From positions 62,001 to 126,000 of the forward strand of contig JNWL01000007.1 in assembly GCA_000716465.1 (NCBI GenBank): a stretch of DNA of 64,000 bases. Direction: 5' to 3'. A program made the translations under genes and the position numbers. How positions within the stretch are numbered: position 1 is the stretch's first letter; each line of letters begins with the position of its first letter. The notes beneath the pieces were generated by a model. The model did no database searches, was not told the DNA's origin, and was given only the letters and a program-made list of their open reading frames with translations. This document shows positions 31,869 through 39,966 of this stretch, one piece after another. This stretch comes from Streptomyces bikiniensis. Lineage in GTDB: Bacteria > Actinomycetota > Actinomycetes > Streptomycetales > Streptomycetaceae.

Positions 31869-33371
31869 TCAGCCCGCCGGAAGGGCGCCCGGGTCCGGCA
31901 GCGCCGGGCAGTCCGCGTCGAGGGCGGCCGCGCGCAGCAGCCGTTCGAGGGCGGCCGTCCACCGCTCGGCCCACTCCGGGGGGTGGACGGCGGTGTCGAC
32001 CTGCAGGAGCAGCCGGATGCCGTCGGCGTCCACGTCGGCACTGAGGTAGTGGCTCGCTCGCCACGGATCGGCGTCGGTCCACTCCGTCTCGGCCCGGTCC
32101 GCGGCGGCCGCGAGTTCCGCCGCGGTGGTCGGGCGGACGGGCAGGGCGGTGGAGCGCGGCCGGTAGTTGAGGGTCGGGGTGGCGTCGATCCGCACGCCCC
32201 GCTCCTCCGCCACGGTCCGGAGCAGCGCGGACAGCCGGTCGGGCGGGGCGCCGCCGGCCCGGAAGGCGCGCAGCGAGGCCGCGGCGGTGCGGCGCACCAG
32301 TTCGCGGAAGCCGGCGCCGGCCGTGTCCACGCAGCAGGGGACCGGCTGGGACAGCGGCAGGACGGCCGCGGCGGTCTCGGGCCGCAGCCGGTTCGCCGCG
32401 ATCAGCTGGACCGCCCCGTACCGGACGGCGCCCGTGCCGTCGCCGGCGGGCACGGGACCGGTCCTGGCGGCGTCGAGGGCCACCAGTGCGGCCGCGAGGA
32501 CGGCGGCCGGGGACTCCCCGGTGCCGGCGGCGACGGCGCCGACGGCGAGGTCCAGGGCGGGGGAGCGGTGCCGGAGGAACCGGTACCGCTCCCCCGTCGG
32601 CGTACCGGCCGGGGAACCCTGCCACGGGCCCGTCACGGGTTCCGGGGCGGGGGGCATGTGCCGGTAGGCGTGTTCGGCCAGGCTCAGGGCGCGCCGGGCG
32701 GCTCGCTCGCCCGCCGGGGACGACTCGGCGGCCGCCTGCTCGCGGGGCCCGCGCGCGGGGCCGCCCCGGGCGGGCGCGGAGCGGGCCACCGGGTCGGCCT
32801 CGGCGATCCGTTCGACCAGGTGCGCGGAGACCGGGACGAGCGCGTACGCGTCGACGGCGACGTGGCTGAAGGCCAGGGCGAGGTACCGCGCGCGGTCCCC
32901 CTCGGTGACGAGCGCCGCGCGCACCGGCCAGCACTCCGTCACGTCCAGGGGCGGGGCGGCGAGCGCGTCGAGGACGGCGCGCGCACGCTCCCCCGCGGTG
33001 CCCGCGGGCGCCTCGTGGACGGCGAGGCGCAGGACGCCGTGCCGGTGCACCCGTTGACGCGCCCCGCCCGCCCCGTCCCGTACGACCCGGCTGCGCAGCA
33101 CCTCGTACCGTTCGAGCAGTTCGCGCAGCGCGTCGGCGGTGCCCGCCTCGGTCGTCCCCGGACGCAGCCGGTACAGCCGGGGGACGTTGAGCCCCCGCCC
33201 GTGCTCCCGGGCCGCGTCGACCTCGGTGAGGTAGTACCGCTGGCTCCAGGTCAACGGCGCCTCGAAGGTGCCGGGGGCCGTCTCGCCGGTCGTGTCGCCC
33301 GCCGCGGGGTCCACCGCGGCCTGGAAGCGTACGGGGACGATGCGGCACGGGCCGGGGGCGGGGTGGGACAC
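31869..33371 (-). CDS. Stand-alone condensation-domain-like acyltransferase
   Basis: This 500-residue protein resembles NRPS condensation domains. PLTWSQRYYL matches the C1 motif, and SHVAVDAY (residues 169-175) stands where HHxxxDG is expected: the catalytic second His (H170) and the Asp (D174) remain, while the first His is Ser and the Gly is Ala. The C-terminal half continues the paired-lobe fold. It could form an amide with the carrier-bound aminoacyl group made by the adenylation domain (42959) and carrier (52245), or act as a free acyltransferase. The GTG start is three bases from the stop of the third ATP-grasp gene, so the two are coupled. Confidence 0.7.
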   Translation of the reverse strand: MSHPAPGPCRIVPVRFQAAVDPAAGDTTGETAPGTFEAPLTWSQRYYLTEVDAAREHGRGLNVPRLYRLRPGTTEAGTADALRELLERYEVLRSRVVRDGAGGARQRVHRHGVLRLAVHEAPAGTAGERARAVLDALAAPPLDVTECWPVRAALVTEGDRARYLALAFSHVAVDAYALVPVSAHLVERIAEADPVARSAPARGGPARGPREQAAAESSPAGERAARRALSLAEHAYRHMPPAPEPVTGPWQGSPAGTPTGERYRFLRHRSPALDLAVGAVAAGTGESPAAVLAAALVALDAARTGPVPAGDGTGAVRYGAVQLIAANRLRPETAAAVLPLSQPVPCCVDTAGAGFRELVRRTAAASLRAFRAGGAPPDRLSALLRTVAEERGVRIDATPTLNYRPRSTALPVRPTTAAELAAAADRAETEWTDADPWRASHYLSADVDADGIRLLLQVDTAVHPPEWAERWTAALERLLRAAALDADCPALPDPGALPAG

Positions 33372-33374
33372 GGG

Positions 33375-34643
33375 CTATGCCTCCGGGGCCGTCTCGTCCA
33401 GCGGCGACCAGGTGAAGCGGAGGGTGTCGCCGGCCGCGTGGGCGCGGGCCAGGGCCTGCTCGCGGTCGGCGCCCTCGGCGATGATCCAGGCGGCCCGGTC
33501 GCGGTTGGAGCCGTTGGCCCGGTAGTCGATGCCGGCCTGGACGCCGGGGCGCAGGTGCACCTCGTGGACGCCGTCGAGGGCGAGGGCCTCGTCCACTCCG
33601 TCGACGGCGTCGAGGTGGCCGCTGGAGCGGAGCATCAGGAAGTGGATCGCGGCGGTGCGGTCGGTGGTGAGCGTGAGGTCCGGGGTGCCGCCGAGGAGCG
33701 CGGTCATGTGGAGCCGGCACATGTCGACGCCGCTGGCGATGCGGACGGCCTCCGGGATGCGGTCCCCGGCGATGCGGCCGTTGACCTCGATGACCCGGGC
33801 GTCCTTGCCGTCGGCGGTGAGCTTGAGCTCGACGTGGGACGGGCCCCAGGTGATGCCGACGGCCTTGACGGCGAGTTCGGCCTTCTCGACGAGCAGCCGC
33901 TCCTGCTCCCCGGGCAGGGCGGCCGGGAAGACGTGGCCCATCTCCAGGAAGAGGGGCGGCTCGCTGCCGATCTTCTCGGTGAGGCCGAGGACCTTGCCGT
34001 GCATGATCTCCGCGGAGTACTCGGCGCCCGGGACGCACTCCTCGACGATCACCTTCGGGGTGACCGCGTGGCCGAGGTACTCGCCGAGCCGCATGACCTC
34101 CGCGGTGATGGCGGTGACGTCCTCCGCGTTCTCGCAGCGGCGGACGAACAGGCTGCCGGTGAGGTCGAGCGGCTTGACGACGACGGGGTAGCCGATCTCC
34201 TCGGCGGCGGCCGCCGCGTCCTCCGGCGACGCGGCCACCCGGAACAGCGGGTTGAGGCCGGGCACGCCCGCCATCGCCTCGCGCATCGCGGACTTGGAGC
34301 GGCAGACGGCGACGGCATCCGGGTCGGGACCCGCCAGGCCGAGCCGGGCGGCGACCCGGGCGCCCATGTCGCAGTAGTACTCGTAGACGGAGGTGACGCC
34401 CACGAGTTCGCCCCGGGTGGCGAGCTCCTCGCAGAAGGCCACGATCGCGTCGGCGGAGTCGACGTCGCAGGCGCGGATCTCCACGCCGAGTTCGGCGTAG
34501 TCGTGGAGCAGCGAGGGGTGCAGGTGCGCCGGGTCGGCGGCGAGGATGATCGGCGTGATGCCCTGCTCCAGCAGGAAGCGGGCGCAGTCCTGGCCGGCGC
34601 CGGTCCAGGGGGAGTCGATGAACACTGCATAGCGGGGGGACAC
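33375..34643 (-). CDS. ATP-grasp carboxylate-amine ligase 3
   Basis: This is a 422-residue third ATP-grasp ligase. The N-terminal part has the substrate-side fold (YAVFIDSPWTGAGQDCARFLLEQGI). ATP-binding strands are PVVVKPLDLTGSLFVRRC and IVEECVPGAEYSAEIM, and the metal site is VIEVNGRIAGDRI, the most canonical of the three. GTG 34643 has GGAG six bases upstream. The condensation-like gene follows after three bases. It is upstream of ligases 2 and 1 in the operon, so three peptide or amide bonds might be made without a large NRPS. Confidence 0.88.
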   Translation of the reverse strand: MSPRYAVFIDSPWTGAGQDCARFLLEQGITPIILAADPAHLHPSLLHDYAELGVEIRACDVDSADAIVAFCEELATRGELVGVTSVYEYYCDMGARVAARLGLAGPDPDAVAVCRSKSAMREAMAGVPGLNPLFRVAASPEDAAAAAEEIGYPVVVKPLDLTGSLFVRRCENAEDVTAITAEVMRLGEYLGHAVTPKVIVEECVPGAEYSAEIMHGKVLGLTEKIGSEPPLFLEMGHVFPAALPGEQERLLVEKAELAVKAVGITWGPSHVELKLTADGKDARVIEVNGRIAGDRIPEAVRIASGVDMCRLHMTALLGGTPDLTLTTDRTAAIHFLMLRSSGHLDAVDGVDEALALDGVHEVHLRPGVQAGIDYRANGSNRDRAAWIIAEGADREQALARAHAAGDTLRFTWSPLDETAPEA

Positions 34644-34684
34644 GGTTACTCCATTTCGGTTGCTCTGGGAGGGCGGGTCACGTC

Positions 34685-35944
34685 TCAGGTGCGCAGCGGA
34701 GCGCCGTCCGCCGCCGGGGACTCCTCGGGTGCGGGGAGGTCGCGCAGGGTCCGCAGCCGGGAGAGCACCAGCCACAGGACGCCCGCGCTCATGCCGGCGC
34801 CGCCGACGAGGAGGGCGCCGCGGACCCCGATCCACTCGCCGAGGGCTCCGCCGGTCAGCGAGCCGAGCGGCAGGATCCCCCAGACCACGAAGCGGACGCT
34901 GGCGTTCATCCGGCCGAGCAGTTCCGGCGGGCACAGTTGCTGCCGGATGCTGACCTGACCGACGTTGTAGACGACGATGCCGAAGCTCATGGCGAACCAG
35001 GGCACCGCGAACAGCAGGCTCTGCCAGCCGCTCTCGGCGAACGGGATGAGCAGGGCGGTGGGCACGGTCAGCAGGTACGAGGTCCACATCGCGCGCACCT
35101 GTCCGAACCGGCGGGCGAGGCGGCCGGCGAAGGCGGCGCCGAGCACCCCGCCGACGCCGCTGACCGCCATGAGGACGCCGACGGTGGTGCCGGAGAGCCC
35201 CATCTCGTCGACGAGCAGCAGCATCACCAGGGGCAGGGTCACCGCGTAGAAGAAGTTGTAGGTGGCGGCGGAGCCGGTGATGGCCCGGAAGACCGGCTCG
35301 CGCAGGACGTACCGGAGCCCCTCGCGGATCTCGGCGCCCATCCGGCGCCGCTCCGGGCGCTCCGGCACCGCCTCCGGGGTGCGGATGCGGGAGAGCAGGA
35401 GCGCGGAGACGACGTGGGTGGCGGCCTGTACGGAGACGGTGGCGACGGCGCCGGCGAGCTGGACGAGGCCGCCGCCGAGGGTGGGCCCGGCCAGCCGGGA
35501 GACCGCGTTGGTGCTCTCCAGCCGGGCGTTGCCCTCGACCAGGTGGTCCCGGCCGACGACGACGGGGATGTACGACTGGTAGGCGATCTCGAAGAACGCG
35601 GTGGCCAGGCCGACGAGGAGGGTCACCCCGAGCAGGACGGGGAAGGTGATCGCGTCGAGGAGGAAGCCGACGACGATCGCCGCCATCAGCAGGGCCCGCA
35701 GCAGGTCGCAGGTGATGAGGATCGGGCGGCGCCGGGACCGGTCGACGAGGACGCCCGCGGGCAGGCCCACGAGGAGGAACGCCACCGTCTGCGCGGCCTG
35801 GAGCAGCCCCATCTGGAACGGGGTCGCGGACAGGGTGCTCGCGGCGAGCAGCGGGATGGCGATCCGGGTCATGTTGGTGCCGACCATGCTGACCGTCTGC
35901 GCGCCCCAGAACAGCCGGAACTCGGGGTTCTTCAGGAGGCTCAT
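34685..35944 (-). CDS. MFS transporter, probable product exporter
   Basis: This 419-residue major-facilitator protein has about 12 helices. The typical start LLKNPEFRLFWGAQTVSMVGTNMTRIAIPLLA and the loop-2 motif GLPAGVLVDRSRRRPILI match the MFS subgroup used for drug and metabolite export (DHA3-like). The ATG overlaps the stop of the tldE-like gene by four bases. As part of the leftward phosphonate operon it is a likely exporter of the final compound and a self-protection component. Confidence 0.88.
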   Translation of the reverse strand: MSLLKNPEFRLFWGAQTVSMVGTNMTRIAIPLLAASTLSATPFQMGLLQAAQTVAFLLVGLPAGVLVDRSRRRPILITCDLLRALLMAAIVVGFLLDAITFPVLLGVTLLVGLATAFFEIAYQSYIPVVVGRDHLVEGNARLESTNAVSRLAGPTLGGGLVQLAGAVATVSVQAATHVVSALLLSRIRTPEAVPERPERRRMGAEIREGLRYVLREPVFRAITGSAATYNFFYAVTLPLVMLLLVDEMGLSGTTVGVLMAVSGVGGVLGAAFAGRLARRFGQVRAMWTSYLLTVPTALLIPFAESGWQSLLFAVPWFAMSFGIVVYNVGQVSIRQQLCPPELLGRMNASVRFVVWGILPLGSLTGGALGEWIGVRGALLVGGAGMSAGVLWLVLSRLRTLRDLPAPEESPAADGAPLRT

Positions 35945-37326
35945 GCGCCGTCCTGGTGGCCGACGGTGAGGCAGCGGGTCCAGAGGCCGGGGGCGGCGAC
36001 GAAGGAGTTGTTGCTCCGGTTGACCCGGACGCGGCCGTCGTGCCCGTCGACGGAGCGGAGCAGGTCGAAGACGTTGCCGGCGAGGGTGATGTTGCCGGCG
36101 TTGCGGCGGGTGCCGTCGGGGCCGACGAGGACGGCGTTGGCGCCGATGGAGAAGTCCCCGGTGATGGGGTTGGAGGTGTGGGCGCCGTTGGCCTGCACCA
36201 CGTGGAGCACGGTGCGGTCGGGGCGCACCTCGGTGCCGAGGTCGTCGGTGTGGCTCAGCAGCAGGTGGCCGGGGTGGACGGTCGGCATCTCCCCGTGGGG
36301 GCCCCGGTGCGCGGAGCCGGTGGCGGGCGCGCCCGCCTCGGCGGCCGTGCGGCGGGAGGAGAGGAAGCCGCGCAGGACGCCGTCCTCGACGAGCACGGTG
36401 GGGCCGGTGGGGGTCCCCTCGCCGTCCCAGGGGGTGGGGAGCGGGGAGCCGGCGGCCGTGGGGTCGTCGAGGAGGGTGACGCCGGGGGAGGCGACGCGGG
36501 CGCCCACGCGGTCCTTCAGGGGTGAGCGGCCTTCGAGGACGGAGTCGAGGAGGAACGCGGGGGCGACGAGCGTGAGCAGCCGGGAGACCACCCGGCCGTC
36601 GACGAGCAGGTCGTCGTGGTCCGGGGCGGCGGCCGGGCGGGAGGCCAGGATCCGGGCGAGGGCGACGAGTTCGGGGAGGTCGGTGCGCTCGGCGCCGTCG
36701 AGGACCTCCTCCACGGTGCGGCCGAAGAGCTGGTGGCCGATGTAGCCGGTGCCCTCGCCGCGGGCGGTGATCCGGGCGAAGAGCTGCGCGACGCCGGTGT
36801 CGTACGAGGCGGGGGCGGAGCCCGCGCGGTGGAGCCGGACCCGGGTGCGGTCGGCGCGGGCGCGCAGCTCGATCTCCAGGTCCCCGGTCCCCTCGGCGAG
36901 CGCGCGCAGCCGCGCGGTGGCGTCGTCCCCGATCCGGGGCAGGGGGGCCGCGGCGGGGGTGTGGGGGGCGCGGTCCGCGTCGGGCGCGGGGGCCGGGGCG
37001 GCCGGGGGCGGGGTTCCGGTGGCGAGGACGCGTCCGACGGCGAGGGCGGTGGTGACGAGCTCGGGGTCGGCGGCCCCCGGGGCGTTGCGGACGGCGTAGC
37101 CCTCGGTGCCGTCGGCCCACACGGTCAGCGCGGTGGCCCCGGAGGAGACCTCGCTGCGGCGCTCGACCGCCCCGGCCCGGCAGACGAGTTCCTCGGTCTC
37201 GTGCCAGGCGGTCCAGACCTCGGCGTCGGCGCCGTGCCGCGCCGCCTCGGCGAGGAGGGCGTCGCTCGCGCCGGACCCGGTGTCGGCGCCGGTGAAGTCC
37301 TCGGGCGCGCGGGAGGTGGTGGTCAT
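35941..37326 (-). CDS. TldE/PmbA-like peptidase subunit
   Basis: This 461-residue protein of the PmbA/TldE family normally forms a protease with TldD. Family features are the C-terminal region with NGAHTSNPITGDFSIGANAVLVGPDGTRRNAGNITLAGNVFDLL and the mid-protein LLVDGRVVSRLLTLVAPAF. It lacks a zinc motif, as expected for the non-catalytic subunit. It overlaps both neighbours by four bases (tldD upstream, MFS downstream). In E. coli TldD/E processes microcin B17 and short peptides; here it could trim a peptide precursor of the phosphonate, or release the drug. Confidence 0.87.
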   Translation of the reverse strand: MTTTSRAPEDFTGADTGSGASDALLAEAARHGADAEVWTAWHETEELVCRAGAVERRSEVSSGATALTVWADGTEGYAVRNAPGAADPELVTTALAVGRVLATGTPPPAAPAPAPDADRAPHTPAAAPLPRIGDDATARLRALAEGTGDLEIELRARADRTRVRLHRAGSAPASYDTGVAQLFARITARGEGTGYIGHQLFGRTVEEVLDGAERTDLPELVALARILASRPAAAPDHDDLLVDGRVVSRLLTLVAPAFLLDSVLEGRSPLKDRVGARVASPGVTLLDDPTAAGSPLPTPWDGEGTPTGPTVLVEDGVLRGFLSSRRTAAEAGAPATGSAHRGPHGEMPTVHPGHLLLSHTDDLGTEVRPDRTVLHVVQANGAHTSNPITGDFSIGANAVLVGPDGTRRNAGNITLAGNVFDLLRSVDGHDGRVRVNRSNNSFVAAPGLWTRCLTVGHQDGA

Positions 37327-38672
37327 CGGCCCGTACCCCCCACGAGCAGGGAACCGACCCGGAGGGTCGGGCCGACGACGCCGACCGTCACCCACTGGCC
37401 GAACTTGCCGCACTTGGCCGCGCCCACCGTGCTGTCGTCGGCGACGGCGTCGATGTCCCTCAGCACCTGTGTTCCCGTTCCCGTGATGGTCGTCTCCTCG
37501 ATGGGGTCGGTGACCCGCCCGTCCACGATCAGGTGGCCGTTGGTCACTCGGAAGGTGAACTCGCCGGTGGACTCGATGACTTCGCCGCCGCCGACGTGTT
37601 CGGCGTAGATGCCGTACTCGGTGGAGGCGATGATCTCGTCGACGGTGGAGGTGCCGGCGGCGAGGCGGGTGTTGGTCATGCGCGGCTGGGGCGGCTGGAG
37701 GGCCGTGGTGCAGCGGCCGTTGCCGCTGCTCTCCAGACCGAGCCGGGCCGCGGACTCCTGGTCGGTGAGCCAGCCGGTGAGGACGCCGTTCTCGATCAGG
37801 GTGGTGGGGGTGGCGCGCACCCCCTCGTCGTCGTAGCCGTACGAGCCGACGGCGCCCGGGACGGTGGGATCGTCCGTCAGGGTCACCAGCGGGGAGGCGA
37901 TCGTCCGGCCGAGCTGCCCGGCGTAGACGGAGCCGCGCAGCACCTCGTCGCCCTCCAGCGGATGGCAACAGGCCTCGTGGAGCAGGACCATGCCGCGGCC
38001 GCCCGCGACGACCACGGGCAGCCGGCCGACGGGGGCGGGCCGGGCCGCCAGGCCCGTGACGGCGCGGCGGGCGACCTCGGCCCCGGCGGCGCGCATGTCG
38101 ATGCCGGAGAGCGGGCCGCTGACGCCGGGGGTGTAGAACCCGGTGGCGACCCGGCCGCCCCTGCGGGCTATGACGCGGACGGTGAGGTAGCTGAGCAGCC
38201 GGGTCTCGTCGTGCACGAGGCCCTGCGCGTCGACCAGGCAGTGGTCCTGTTCGGCGAGTTCGAAGTCGATGACGACCTGGGCGACCGCGGGGTCGAAGTC
38301 GCGGGCGGCCTGTTCGAGTTCGCGCAGGGCGGTGAGCGCCGCGCCGGGTTCGGTCCAGGCGGGGCGGTGCCCGGCCTGTCCGTCTCCGTGCGCACCGGCC
38401 CCGCCGCCGCCGCCGGCGGCGAGCCGTGCGACGGTCGGGTCGAGGCCCGGGACGGAGCGGTGCAGGAAGGTGTCGCGCGTGACGTACCGCGCCGCCGTGG
38501 CCCGGCCCCACTGCACGCTGATGTCGCTGACGCGGCCCTCGGCGAGCCGGCCGCTGGTGCGGTGCCAGGTCTGTACCTGGCCGGACGCGGCGAGGTGGCC
38601 GCGGGGGCGGTTCCGCTCCAGTTCGGCGGCCAGGTCGTGGCCCACCGCCCTGAGGGAATCACGCGGGTGCAT
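37323..38672 (-). CDS. TldD-like metallopeptidase subunit
   Basis: This 449-residue zinc peptidase of the TldD family has the HExxxH motif as H232-E-A-C-C-H237 in LLHEACCHPLEGDEVLRGS, followed by the expected GSYGYDDEGVRATPTTLIENGVLTGWL and a second metal-side Cys region in AAKCGKFGQWVTVG. The Gly of the common HEACGH is replaced by Cys. It is translationally coupled to the TldE-like gene. It follows the Fe/2OG dioxygenase gene by 57 bases. The substrate is probably a cluster-specific short peptide; this pairing in a phosphonate cluster is unusual. Confidence 0.88.
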   Translation of the reverse strand: MHPRDSLRAVGHDLAAELERNRPRGHLAASGQVQTWHRTSGRLAEGRVSDISVQWGRATAARYVTRDTFLHRSVPGLDPTVARLAAGGGGGAGAHGDGQAGHRPAWTEPGAALTALRELEQAARDFDPAVAQVVIDFELAEQDHCLVDAQGLVHDETRLLSYLTVRVIARRGGRVATGFYTPGVSGPLSGIDMRAAGAEVARRAVTGLAARPAPVGRLPVVVAGGRGMVLLHEACCHPLEGDEVLRGSVYAGQLGRTIASPLVTLTDDPTVPGAVGSYGYDDEGVRATPTTLIENGVLTGWLTDQESAARLGLESSGNGRCTTALQPPQPRMTNTRLAAGTSTVDEIIASTEYGIYAEHVGGGEVIESTGEFTFRVTNGHLIVDGRVTDPIEETTITGTGTQVLRDIDAVADDSTVGAAKCGKFGQWVTVGVVGPTLRVGSLLVGGTGR

Positions 38673-38729
38673 CGATGGTCTCCTTGGCGTGTCGGAGCGT
38701 TCGGCGTTCGGGTGCGGCGCGGGGGGCCG

Positions 38730-39701
38730 TCAGGCCTTGGTGGACCACATCCGGAACATGTAGCGGTTGACTCCGTCCGTCCGGTCCTCGCTCATGTCGA
38801 TCTCGCGGGGCCGGAAGCGGTCGTAGAACGCCGTACGGGTGTGCAGGAAGCGGTCGTCGGCGGAGACCAGGGTCTGCCCGCGCTCCAGCCGGACGCGGTA
38901 CTGCACCGAGGACTGGTCGAGGACGGCGTCGAAGAAGTCGAGCGCGGCGCGCTGTTCGTCGGTGATGGGCTCGCCGACCTTGTCGTGGGCGACCTCGATA
39001 TAGGTGCGGAAGTAGCGGACCAGCGGTTCGCCGTCGGCGGTGTAGCGGATGATCGGCGAGCGGAAGAAGCCGGTCTCGCCCGACAGCGACATGCCGCGCT
39101 TCTCGAACCAGAAGTCCTGCGTGAGGACGGCGAGGACGTCCGGGTGGCGCTCCAGGACCTCGTGGACGGGCTTGGCGTCGACGAGGATGGACTCGCCGCC
39201 GATGTAGGCGGACTGGCCGCAGGAGAGCAGCAGGTAGTCGATGGGGTCGACGTCGTTGACGGCGTCGTTGTGCATGTACGAGCCCTGCTTGGTCTGGTGG
39301 TAGCGGGCGCCGTCCTCGATGGTCTTGCGGACGCCGCGGTCGTAGACCTCGATCAACCGCCAGCCGTCGGTGTTCTGGACCATGGGCCGGCCGAGGGCGG
39401 TGCCGAGGACCCAGGCGTACAGCGCCTGCCCGCGGAGGCTGTCCACGCCGGCGACGCGGTCGTACACGATGAAGTGCGCCGTGTCGTCGATGACGTGGCG
39501 GGTCGCGTCGACCTCCGCCGCGAAGAGCGGGACGGCGGCGAGGTCGACCTCGACGGCGTCGACCCGGCCCGTGGGGAAGCGCCGGTCGAGCTCGGCGACG
39601 TACGCGGCCACCTCGCGCTGCGCGGGCTCCGAGAAGGCGTGGAACGTCTCTGCCGGAACCTCCAGGGTGCGGGGGTGAGTGGGCGCGAGCGTGGTGCTCA
39701 T
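38730..39701 (-). CDS. Fe(II)/2-oxoglutarate dioxygenase, TauD/clavaminate-synthase-like
   Basis: This is a 323-residue non-heme iron oxygenase and the first gene of the leftward phosphonate operon. Metal ligands are H144-x-D146 (YMHNDAVND) and the distal His around residue 287 (RFLHTRTAF), with Arg nearby for 2-oxoglutarate. It may hydroxylate, desaturate or epoxidise a phosphonate or amino-acid intermediate. In dapdiamide biosynthesis an Fe/2OG enzyme (DdaC) epoxidises a carrier-bound diaminopropionate derivative, which is a tempting parallel given SbnA/SbnB and the carrier here. ATG 39701 has AGAGGA upstream. Confidence 0.83.
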   Translation of the reverse strand: MSTTLAPTHPRTLEVPAETFHAFSEPAQREVAAYVAELDRRFPTGRVDAVEVDLAAVPLFAAEVDATRHVIDDTAHFIVYDRVAGVDSLRGQALYAWVLGTALGRPMVQNTDGWRLIEVYDRGVRKTIEDGARYHQTKQGSYMHNDAVNDVDPIDYLLLSCGQSAYIGGESILVDAKPVHEVLERHPDVLAVLTQDFWFEKRGMSLSGETGFFRSPIIRYTADGEPLVRYFRTYIEVAHDKVGEPITDEQRAALDFFDAVLDQSSVQYRVRLERGQTLVSADDRFLHTRTAFYDRFRPREIDMSEDRTDGVNRYMFRMWSTKA

Positions 39702-39753
39702 TCTCTGCTGTTCCTCTCTGGATTCCCGATGACCCGCGGCGGGTCCGGCAAGC

Positions 39754-39782
39754 ATTGCACCATGTAGGCAAGTCATTGACAA
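39754..39782 (-). promoter_or_regulatory. Probable promoter of the leftward phosphonate operon
   Basis: On the minus strand TTGTCA (39777-39782) and TGCAAT (39754-39759) are 17 bases apart, giving a leader of about 45 bases. The element overlaps the shared motif at 39767-39780. Confidence 0.45.
39767..39780 (-). promoter_or_regulatory. GTCAA-N4-TTGCC motif, leftward phosphonate operon copy
   Basis: The minus strand reads GTCAA-TGAC-TTGCC, then TA. With its flank TTGACAAGATTGT it nearly repeats the block upstream of the small peptide gene (28366-28386). Confidence 0.6.
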
Positions 39783-39787
39783 GATTG

Positions 39788-39817
39788 TTGACATCCTCGC
39801 CGTCACCGCCCTAACTT
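39788..39817 (+). promoter_or_regulatory. Probable promoter of the rightward phosphonate operon
   Basis: TTGACA (39788-39793) and TAACTT (39812-39817) are 18 bases apart. The resulting leader to pepM is about 145 bases and contains another GTCAA-N4-TTGCC copy at 39875-39888 and an extra TTGCCTA at 39906-39912. Confidence 0.5.
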
Positions 39818-39874
39818 CAACTCGTGTCGCCCGGCCAACACCCCGGCGACCAGAGAGAACACAGGCAGAGACGA

Positions 39875-39888
39875 GTCAAGGCGTTGCC
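39875..39888 (+). promoter_or_regulatory. GTCAA-N4-TTGCC motif, rightward phosphonate operon copy
   Basis: GTCAA-GGCG-TTGCC, again followed by TA, lies about 80 bases before pepM. It faces right, so each divergent operon has a copy in its own orientation. Confidence 0.55.
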
Positions 39889-39966
39889 TAGACATCGCTC
39901 CGGCATTGCCTACAACGGCGTAGAGCGATTCGATCCACCACATCGAACGATTCAGGAGTCTCAGGC

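Noticed and set aside
28329..34958. Very long open frame on the plus strand across the ATP-grasp region
   Set aside because: It is antisense to several genes with clear motifs and starts; its composition is that of a high-GC shadow frame without any recognisable domain.
39702..39966. Small protein genes in the divergent phosphonate promoter
   Set aside because: Short frames lack ribosome sites and family features; the region is better explained by promoters and GTCAA-TTGCC motifs.
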